Source of the DNA: Saccharofermentans sp.
GTDB taxonomy: Bacteria > Bacillota > Clostridia > Saccharofermentanales > Saccharofermentanaceae
Length of the DNA: 34,813 bases
Direction of reading: 5' to 3'
NCBI GenBank assembly: GCA_016292155.1
Contig: JAEFBC010000084.1
Coordinates: forward strand, 1 to 34,813
The notes under the pieces are model-generated. The model was not told where the DNA came from. It did no database searches and was given only the letters and a program-made list of their open reading frames with translations. The translations under genes and the position numbers were made by a program. This document shows positions 27,648 through 34,813 of the stretch, in pieces; position 1 is the first letter of the stretch, and each line of letters opens with the position of its first letter.

Positions 27648-28253
27648 TCAGCCCAATTCTTCCTTCAGCTTTTCCGCCATGGCCCTTGAAGCCTTGCCCC
27701 TGTGGCTTATCGAATTCTTCTGTTCCTTGGTCATCTGGGCCGTGGTCATGCCGAATTCGGGCACATAGAAGATAGGATCGTAGCCAAAGCCGCCGTCGCC
27801 CATGGGCTTCTCATGAAGAACGCCGCAGACTTCGCCCCTTACGGTAAACTCGGAGCCGTCAGGTCTTACGACCGCGATGCTGCAGACGAACTTAGCGGTT
27901 CGCTTGTCTTCGGGCACGTCCTTAAGCATCTCGAAGATCTTTGCAAACTTCTCGGGATATGTGGAATCCTCACCGCAGAATCTAGCGGAATAGATGCCCG
28001 GAGCGCCGTCGAGCGCGTCGATGCAAAGTCCGGAGTCATCGGCCATGACGTATGCGCCTTTTGCCAGAGCGTGTACGGCGCGCGCCTTGATAAGAGCATT
28101 CTCTTCAAAGGTCTTGCCGTCCTCAACGATGTCGGGATCAAAGCCCTCTTCCTTCATTGTCGTAACGACAAAAGGTGTGCCGTCCAATATCTCTGCGATC
28201 TCTCTTGCCTTGTCCTTGTTGGATGTCGCAAGAATAAGTTTGAATTCCGTCAT
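27648..28253 (-). CDS. rdgB: XTP/dITP diphosphatase (RdgB/HAM1 family)
   Basis: LILATSNKDKAREI; ADDSGLCIDALDGAPGIYSARF; GDGGFGYDPIFYVPE; start ATG 28253 overlaps upstream stop (ATGA). Confidence 0.95.
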   Translation of the reverse strand: MTEFKLILATSNKDKAREIAEILDGTPFVVTTMKEEGFDPDIVEDGKTFEENALIKARAVHALAKGAYVMADDSGLCIDALDGAPGIYSARFCGEDSTYPEKFAKIFEMLKDVPEDKRTAKFVCSIAVVRPDGSEFTVRGEVCGVLHEKPMGDGGFGYDPIFYVPEFGMTTAQMTKEQKNSISHRGKASRAMAEKLKEELG

Positions 28254-29680
28254 ATAAGCCTCCATGCCTTGGGATACATATTTTTAGCGGTCTGTCCGTT
28301 GATCTTGGCAAAGCCCAGCGGATAGTCTCCGATGCCTACAAGAATTGTTCCTGAAGCCTTAAGCCCGTCTTCAGGAGTAACTGATATCGTCTCACCTCTT
28401 AAGTACTTAAGGAGCCTGTCGTCATCACGGGATAAGCCCAGATATGAGTCATCACGGATCTCAGATCTGTCTAAAGCGAGCGCTATGCTGTTGGAGGGCT
28501 CGAAAACCTTCTTCCCCGACTTCAAAGGCTTGATATCACCTACATAAAGGCCCGTCTTTACGACCTTGAGGCCCTTAAAGAGCTTCTCGTCAAAAGTCAT
28601 CTGGAAGATGCCCGTGCCGTGGCAGATGAATTCGCCTTTGAGGATGTCTTCCCTGCCCTTATCCGATAAGACTTCATCGAGCATGCCCATTGCAGCTTCG
28701 ACGTTCTTGTCCCTGGATTTGACCTCGCGGTTGATAAGATATTCACCTGCGGATTTAAGGTCTTTCTCCTCACCCTTAACGATATGGACGCAGAAATGAC
28801 CGTCGCCTTCGGATAAATGCGGCCAGATCCTCATGGAACCGGGAAGGATAGAATCTTCGCCGCCGTGAGTGATGCCGGTGATCTCAGGATGAGCTTTAAC
28901 GTGATATTCGGGATGGCGCTCAATGAAGCGCTTAATCTGGTTCTCGTCTTCGTCAACGCAGAAAGTGCATGTGGAGTAAACGATGGAGCCGCCTTCTTTA
29001 AGGCATTTGTGGGCCGCTTCGAGGATAGATTCCTGCAAAGGAACACAGACCTTCGGGCCGTAGTTCATGTAGCTCTTAACGGCGCCAGGATCTCTTCTGA
29101 ACATACCCTCTCCTGAGCATGGAGCATCGATAAGGATCTTGTCGAAGAACAGAGGAAGCCTGGACGCAATATTCTCGGGCGTCTCATTGAGGATAACGGC
29201 GCCCTTGATGCCTGAACGCTCTATGTTGCGGAGAAGCGCTTTGGAGCGGTCGAAACTGATCTCATTAGCAACAAGGATACCTTCGCCCTTCATGTCTTCG
29301 CCGAGCCTGCAGGCCTTGCCACCCGGAGCGGCACAAAGGTCTAATACTATCTCGCCTGGCTTTGCAGCCATAACCTGTGCAGGAAGCATTGCTGAAGGCT
29401 CCTGGGGATAGTAAACGCCGGCATGGTAAAGAGCTTCTTTGCCGCCGGTCTCATTATTGATGTAATATCCGCCGGAGCACCACGGGACAGGATTCTCGCC
29501 CTCTCCAAGCTCATTAAGGAGCGCGTGCTCTTCATCAGCGGTATTTATTTTGCTTCTCGAGAATCTTATTCCCTTCAAAGGCTCTTTTTCGAAGCTCTCA
29601 TAGAATCCTTCCTGCGGTACATACGTATAACGCGAGAAGAAATCATTCATCTCATTTAAGAACTCTTCGGGAAACTTCAT
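28250..29680 (-). CDS. rsmF: RsmF/RsmB-like rRNA (cytosine-C5-)-methyltransferase
   Basis: VLDLCAAPGGKACRL; DAPCSGEGMFRRD; YSTCTFCVDEDE; C-terminal PUA/RsmF-like region. Confidence 0.88.
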   Translation of the reverse strand: MKFPEEFLNEMNDFFSRYTYVPQEGFYESFEKEPLKGIRFSRSKINTADEEHALLNELGEGENPVPWCSGGYYINNETGGKEALYHAGVYYPQEPSAMLPAQVMAAKPGEIVLDLCAAPGGKACRLGEDMKGEGILVANEISFDRSKALLRNIERSGIKGAVILNETPENIASRLPLFFDKILIDAPCSGEGMFRRDPGAVKSYMNYGPKVCVPLQESILEAAHKCLKEGGSIVYSTCTFCVDEDENQIKRFIERHPEYHVKAHPEITGITHGGEDSILPGSMRIWPHLSEGDGHFCVHIVKGEEKDLKSAGEYLINREVKSRDKNVEAAMGMLDEVLSDKGREDILKGEFICHGTGIFQMTFDEKLFKGLKVVKTGLYVGDIKPLKSGKKVFEPSNSIALALDRSEIRDDSYLGLSRDDDRLLKYLRGETISVTPEDGLKASGTILVGIGDYPLGFAKINGQTAKNMYPKAWRLI

Positions 29681-29687
29681 CTATGCC

Positions 29688-31400
29688 TCACAGATTAAGG
29701 AAATCCGCACACTTGAAGGCAAGGCGCTTGATGACATCGACGTCAAAAGGCGACTCGATGCCGGACTTCTTTATGAGATTTAAGAATGTATCGCTGCCGC
29801 CCAACTGGCAGAGCGTATTGTACTTCTCCAATGCGACCTTCAGATCTGTTCTGGACTCATCCCAGAGCTCAAGAGCGCAGATCTGCGAGAGGCAGTAATC
29901 GATATAGTAGAAAGGCGTTGTGAAGATATGGTCTTTCTTCATCCAGGCGCCGCCCAGTGCATGGAAAGGCGTGTCATTTGCATCGTATTCGGTAAACGGC
30001 TGGTAGGACTGCTCCAACATTCTCCAGATCTCATGGCGCTCGTTGGGTGTCATGTTCGGATTGTCGTAAATAATGTGCTGGAACTCATCGACCATACAGC
30101 CGTAAGGCAGGAACAAAAGACCGTCCGTCATGTGGAGCTCACAGTACTGTTCAGCCTGATTGCCGTAGAAGATGTTCATGAAAGGATAAGACATGTATTC
30201 CATCGATGTCGAGTGGATCTCACATGTCTCAAGCGTGGGAGAAAGGCACTCCACAAACGGCGAAGATTCAGCGCCTGCAAGTGCTGCATAGGCATGTCCA
30301 CCCTCGTGGATAACAGTCGCAACGTCATCGAAAGTGCCGTTGCCGTTCATGAAGATAAACGGAATGCAGTAATCCTCAAGATACATGCAGTAGCCGCCCG
30401 TGGACTTAACGGGACGGGACAGAAGATCCGTATAGCCGTGGCCCGAGAGGATATCGAAGAAACTCGGATTAGCACCGAACATCTTGCGGAAGAACTTGCC
30501 TGCAGCTTCCTCATAAGTATCCTTGCTGATAACCGGTGCAGGGTTGCCGTCCTTGAAAAGGCAAGGCAGATCGTGGAACATAAGCTCATCAACACCGAGC
30601 CTGTCCTTCTGGAGCTTTCTTATCTGCACCGTAAGCGGAACAATATATTTCTTGATGTTCTCCCTGAAAGAAGCAACCTCTTCCCTGGTGTAATCGTAGC
30701 GCTCCATGCGCTTATAGCCGAGCTCTGTAAAGCTCTCATATCCGAGCTTTCTGGCAGCCTGTGTCCTTACCTTTACGAGGTCATCGTAGATAACATCGTA
30801 AGTATCTTTACGGGACATGTAGTACTTATCGAGCGCGATATGAGCCTCTCTTCTGACCTTCCTGTCCGTTGACTGGAGATAAGGCTGGATAAGGCTTAAA
30901 TTAAGCGTTTTCTTGCCGAACGGGATCTCAGCTTCGGACTGCTTCTGGGAGTACTCGTTCTCGAGCTTGGATTCCTCTGTGAGGTCATCTATTACCTCGC
31001 TTGAGATGATCTCCCTCTGGTTCTTGGCCTTGCGGAAGATCATGGGGCCGTACTTGACCTTCAGTGAATCAGCACAGGGCGCCGTAAGAAGGCCTGATAA
31101 AACGGCGGATGAGAGCTCCTGGACTCTGGCTGTTGCCTCGTCGAAGAACGCCATCTCGTTATTGTAGAATTCGTTTGAAGTATCGAGATCGTGGAGGATC
31201 TGGCAGAGCGCATACTGTGTGTCGAAAGAGCTTATCGCTATCTCATACTCACCTATCGCCTCATCTGCCGCCTCGATGGTCTTGGCGGTCATGAGCCTTA
31301 ATCTAACGGCTTTTACTGTCTCCGTGAACTTATCAAGATCAGGTCTTGTGTATTTCAGTTCCTTAAAATCAGGTACCGAGCTGTTAGTTGTGTTCTCCAT
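29688..31400 (-). CDS. M3 family oligoendopeptidase
   Basis: VATVIHEGGHAYAA (HExxH), ETCEIHSTSMEYM; oligoendopeptidase F-like layout. Confidence 0.92.
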   Translation of the reverse strand: MENTTNSSVPDFKELKYTRPDLDKFTETVKAVRLRLMTAKTIEAADEAIGEYEIAISSFDTQYALCQILHDLDTSNEFYNNEMAFFDEATARVQELSSAVLSGLLTAPCADSLKVKYGPMIFRKAKNQREIISSEVIDDLTEESKLENEYSQKQSEAEIPFGKKTLNLSLIQPYLQSTDRKVRREAHIALDKYYMSRKDTYDVIYDDLVKVRTQAARKLGYESFTELGYKRMERYDYTREEVASFRENIKKYIVPLTVQIRKLQKDRLGVDELMFHDLPCLFKDGNPAPVISKDTYEEAAGKFFRKMFGANPSFFDILSGHGYTDLLSRPVKSTGGYCMYLEDYCIPFIFMNGNGTFDDVATVIHEGGHAYAALAGAESSPFVECLSPTLETCEIHSTSMEYMSYPFMNIFYGNQAEQYCELHMTDGLLFLPYGCMVDEFQHIIYDNPNMTPNERHEIWRMLEQSYQPFTEYDANDTPFHALGGAWMKKDHIFTTPFYYIDYCLSQICALELWDESRTDLKVALEKYNTLCQLGGSDTFLNLIKKSGIESPFDVDVIKRLAFKCADFLNL

Positions 31401-31416
31401 CGATCTGCCTTTCTAA

Positions 31417-33189
31417 TTACATCTTCTCGACAACGCCGATTCCGAGCATATCAAGTCCGGACTTGATTGTGTCTGCAACTGCCTCGCAGAGCTTGAGTCG
31501 TGCATCTCTTAATTCGTCTGAATCGCAGTTTAAGATCCTGGAATTGTTGTAGAAGCGGTTGAAGTTCCTTGCGATAAGCGAGATCTGGCGTGAGATCATG
31601 AAAGGCTCATAGCTCTCAGCAGCCTTAACGACCGCATCTTTGAAGTCAGCAAGGCTTCTGATAACCGCATACTCATCTTCAGCCGTAAGCCCAGCTGCGG
31701 CATCAACAGAGCCCTTAAAGCCCTGATCTTCAGCCTTCCTCAGGATCGACTTGATCCTCGCATATGTGTAGATGAGGTAAGGTGCTGTATCGCCCTCAAA
31801 ATCGAGCATGTCATCCCAGTCAAAGAGGATATCCTTCTCTCTTCCTGCCCTGAGATATGTATAAGAAACTGCACCGAGACCTACAACCTCAGAAACCTTT
31901 GCGATCTGCTCGTCAGTCATGTCGCCGCCACGAAGCTCGCTGTTCTTTCTGATGATCTCAGCTGTCTTCTCTGTTGTCTTATCAAGGAAATCGTCGAGTT
32001 TGATGATGTTGCCGGCACGTGTTGAGAATGCCTCAACGACCTCATTGCCGTTCTCATCCTTCTTGGGCTTGAACTTCAAAAGGCCAAAGCCTACGTGTAC
32101 GCAGTCGTCAGCAAAGTCGTAGCCAGCCTTCTTGAGCACAGCGAAAACCTGCTTGAAGTGGAGCTGCTGCGGAAGTCCTACAACATAGATATTCTTGTAG
32201 AAATTGAACTCCTCATGTCTGTAGAGAACTGCTGCAAGGTCTCTTGAAGCATAGATCGTGGTACCGTCGCTCTTTACAACGAGGCACGGAGGAAGTCCCT
32301 CTTCCTCGAGCTTTACGACCTTTGCACCTTCGCTCTCTTCCAAAAGGCCCTTATCTTCAAGCATCTTAACGACGCCGGGGATCCTTGATGAATAGAAGGA
32401 TTCGCCGTTGTAATTATCGAACTTGATGCCCATTCTCTCATATGTCTTCTCGAAAACCTGGAGTGACAGGTCTCTGAAGCGCTGCCAGAGAGCTACTTCC
32501 TCAGCTTCGCCCTCTTCGAGCTTCCTGAAATTATCTCTTGCAGTGTCTTCGAGTTCCTTTTCGCGCTCGGGAGATACCTTGCACTCGTCGTGGAACTTAA
32601 CATAGATCCTTGTAAGCTCGTCAATAGGATTTTCCTGCATGGCTTTCTCATCGCCCCAGAGTCTGTAAGCCGTGATGAGCTTGCCGAACTGGGTGCCGTA
32701 ATCGCCCAAATGGTTAAATCTGATTACGTTATAGCCGAGTCTGGAATAGATATTAGCAAGTGAATTACCTAAGATCGTCGTGAAAGCGTGGCCTACATGG
32801 AAAGGCTTGGCGATATTTGGGGATGAGAACTCAATGATGACATTTTTGCCCTCGCCGATGTTCTTATTGCCGTACTGGTCGCCCGCTTCAGTGATCTCAG
32901 AGATTACACTCTTGGCAAGAATGCCTCTGTCGATCCTGAAATTGATGTAAGGGCCGGCAGTATCAACTGTGACAGCGCCGTCAAAGCCTTTTACGAGCTC
33001 AGGAGAGTCCTTGAGTTCATTAGCGATCATGGGCGGAGCCTTGTGAAGAGTCTTTGCCAGAACGAAGCACGGGAAAGCAAAATCACCGAGCTCGAGCTTG
33101 GGCGGAATCTCGATGAGTCCTTCAACCTGGGCCTTATCCAGGCCTGTGCATGCTGCCAAATTTGTAGCTATCAAATCTTTGTAATCCAT
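31417..33189 (-). CDS. argS: Arginyl-tRNA synthetase
   Basis: EFSSPNIAKPFHVGHAFTTILGNSLANIYSRLGY; DALR-type anticodon-binding C-terminus. Confidence 0.97.
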   Translation of the reverse strand: MDYKDLIATNLAACTGLDKAQVEGLIEIPPKLELGDFAFPCFVLAKTLHKAPPMIANELKDSPELVKGFDGAVTVDTAGPYINFRIDRGILAKSVISEITEAGDQYGNKNIGEGKNVIIEFSSPNIAKPFHVGHAFTTILGNSLANIYSRLGYNVIRFNHLGDYGTQFGKLITAYRLWGDEKAMQENPIDELTRIYVKFHDECKVSPEREKELEDTARDNFRKLEEGEAEEVALWQRFRDLSLQVFEKTYERMGIKFDNYNGESFYSSRIPGVVKMLEDKGLLEESEGAKVVKLEEEGLPPCLVVKSDGTTIYASRDLAAVLYRHEEFNFYKNIYVVGLPQQLHFKQVFAVLKKAGYDFADDCVHVGFGLLKFKPKKDENGNEVVEAFSTRAGNIIKLDDFLDKTTEKTAEIIRKNSELRGGDMTDEQIAKVSEVVGLGAVSYTYLRAGREKDILFDWDDMLDFEGDTAPYLIYTYARIKSILRKAEDQGFKGSVDAAAGLTAEDEYAVIRSLADFKDAVVKAAESYEPFMISRQISLIARNFNRFYNNSRILNCDSDELRDARLKLCEAVADTIKSGLDMLGIGVVEKM

Positions 33190-33351
33190 ATCTGTTACTC
33201 CTTAATTACAAGTTGTTATATTAACATATTTTGGCCAAGACTGACGAGGCAATCAGGTCGATTTATTGCACTATTTGATGATTTTTTTATGCGATTTGTT
33301 AGGATATAATGCTTTTGTTATAGAAACCTTAACGAGCGAGAGGCATTCTTA

Positions 33352-34386
33352 ATGTACTTTATATACAAGATGGCAATAGGCCTTGCGGCTGCATTTGCCA
33401 TTACAATGATCCTTTTGAGACTCCTTCCCGGTGAGAAGGTCTTATTGGGACATGACCGCGGACGTAAGTTCGCCCAGGGCGCAGCAGCTAACATCGGTAA
33501 GCCTACCGGTGTCGGTTTTTACTTTATGCTGGTGTTCCTGGTGATCTCTGCCATACTCTGCTTCTTCTATAACCCGGTAACATCCGATAAGGGCCTTTTC
33601 GAGAGCGGCAATGAAGTAACAGGCCTTGCTATGGGTCTCATCGGTACCCTTGCTGCCATGATCACGGGCTGGCTCGACGACAGATCAGCCGATGCCTGGA
33701 ATGAATATCTCAAAGGCGCACTTGACTTCATCGTTTCTCTAATAGGCGCATTTATCTGTGTCCATTTCTTCGGCACAAGAGTCTATATCGCTATCACAGG
33801 CACATATTTCGACTTGAATCCTATCGTTTTCTATATCCTCGCGGTAATCCTCTTCGTAGTATCGATCAACTCAACAAATGCCACTGACGGCATCGACGGC
33901 CTGTCCGGAACACTCTCGATCCTTGCGGTATTCACTACATTCCTCATGGGATTCATGGCGCTTTCCCTGCCCGACAGGAATTCGATAATTCTCCTTATCG
34001 TCTTTATTCCTTCGGTCATGGCATATCTTCTTTATAACTTCCACCCCTCGAAAATGCTCATGGGCGACGCCGGCTCCCGCGGCCTCGGCTTTTTCATCGC
34101 ATTCTTCCTGATCTACTGCAGAGTGCCTCTCCTCTACTTCATCGTAGGACTTCCCTTCCTTTGTGACGGCGGCATCTCCATCGTTAAGATCACAGTCGGA
34201 AGAATAACCAAGAAGAAGATCATTCTCTTCAAGAACATCACAACACCTCTTCACGACGAACTTCGAAAGAACAGAAAGTTCAGCGTCAAGCGCGTCTGGT
34301 TCGTCCTCGTCATCGCAGCAGGCATGATCGACTTCCTCTACGTATTTGCCGCAACGCTGCTGAGGGTGTTGGGTGTTGTCCAATAA
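33352..34386 (+). CDS. MraY/WecA-family phospho-sugar transferase (MraY-like)
   Basis: Multi-TM; NATDGIDGLSG, MGDAGSRGLGFF; NIGKPTGVGF near N-terminus. Confidence 0.82.
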   Translation: MYFIYKMAIGLAAAFAITMILLRLLPGEKVLLGHDRGRKFAQGAAANIGKPTGVGFYFMLVFLVISAILCFFYNPVTSDKGLFESGNEVTGLAMGLIGTLAAMITGWLDDRSADAWNEYLKGALDFIVSLIGAFICVHFFGTRVYIAITGTYFDLNPIVFYILAVILFVVSINSTNATDGIDGLSGTLSILAVFTTFLMGFMALSLPDRNSIILLIVFIPSVMAYLLYNFHPSKMLMGDAGSRGLGFFIAFFLIYCRVPLLYFIVGLPFLCDGGISIVKITVGRITKKKIILFKNITTPLHDELRKNRKFSVKRVWFVLVIAAGMIDFLYVFAATLLRVLGVVQ

Positions 34387-34402
34387 AACAGTTAATTAAA
34401 TG

Positions 34403-34435
34403 CAAAAAGGCCGGAGAAAAACTCCGGCCTCTTTT
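34403..34435. terminator. Rho-independent terminator
   Basis: AAAAAGGCCGGAG-AAAAA-CTCCGGCCTCTTTT between convergent genes. Confidence 0.85.
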
Positions 34436-34452
34436 CCCTTCTTATCTATCCC

Positions 34453-34813
34453 TTACATCTCTCTTACATATTTGGTTACGCGGTCATTGATGTAATTAAT
34501 CGCATCGTCGAGTGAACGGTCGCCTGCATAGTATGGCGCGAGTTCTTCATCCATGAACTGAACGATCGTGTAGTCCTCGTAATAGTAGATAGAGATCGAC
34601 GCGAGGCTCTCACGGAAGATACGGATCATTCCATCGGTTGAATACTTATCGCCAAAAACCTTGTCATAACCTGTTGCAGGACGGAAGACTCCACTCTTTA
34701 CATTGGCTTCATAAGCTGCGTAAATATCGTTATTGTGATCCGAGAGACACTGAATGTTTTTATCCATGATCTCTTTATTGGTTACTATCTGCATGAAATT
34801 GCATTCGGCTGAA
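34453..34813 (-). CDS. C-terminal part of an extracellular solute-binding protein, truncated by window edge
   Basis: Open frame continues past 34794 to the edge; C-terminus SLDDAINYINDRVTKYVREM is typical of family 1 solute-binding proteins. Confidence 0.6.
   Translation of the reverse strand, partial: SAECNFMQIVTNKEIMDKNIQCLSDHNNDIYAAYEANVKSGVFRPATGYDKVFGDKYSTDGMIRIFRESLASISIYYYEDYTIVQFMDEELAPYYAGDRSLDDAINYINDRVTKYVREM

Noticed and set aside
27702-28325. 207-aa plus-strand ORF over rdgB
   Set aside because: Antisense to a well supported RdgB; no independent evidence.
29928-30872. 314-aa plus-strand ORF antisense to the M3 peptidase
   Set aside because: Shadow ORF: Cys/His/Arg-rich composition, no domain signature, opposite a clear HExxH peptidase.

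Overview
The window looks like Clostridia/Firmicutes-type chromosome. (1) 1-4.3 kb holds a BlaI-type repressor, an M56 (BlaR1-like) membrane protease fused to a degenerate alpha/beta-hydrolase domain, and two divergent CUT1-type sugar ABC permeases. A near-identical 18-bp pseudo-palindromic operator lies in both the blaI promoter and the permease promoter. (2) 4.3-17.4 kb is an apparent single minus-strand operon for a sortase-assembled pilus resembling the streptococcal FCT/T-antigen type: a giant ~2470-aa tip/adhesin-like protein, an FctA/Spy0128-like pilin, a signal-peptidase homologue whose Ser/Lys dyad is replaced by Asp/Gly, a class B sortase with a C-terminal membrane domain, a LytS-type histidine kinase and a response regulator with a SARP-like output domain. 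Both the adhesin and pilin promoters carry the same direct repeat, TGTCCC-N5-TGTCCC, exactly 11 nt upstream of the -10. Six A-tracts phased at 10 bp lie upstream of the operon. (3) 17.6-34.8 kb is mostly housekeeping: MATE transporter, HD-GYP protein, BirA, ComEA-like, RsfS, NadD-YqeK fusion, PurD, PheB-like ACT protein, Hom, RdgB, RsmF-like, M3 peptidase, ArgS, MraY-like, and a partial solute-binding protein. The best candidate for an undescribed system is the self-regulated pilus operon. The second is the BlaI/M56-pseudohydrolase circuit controlling an ABC transporter. All calls are from reading the sequence and ORF translations; no searches were run.
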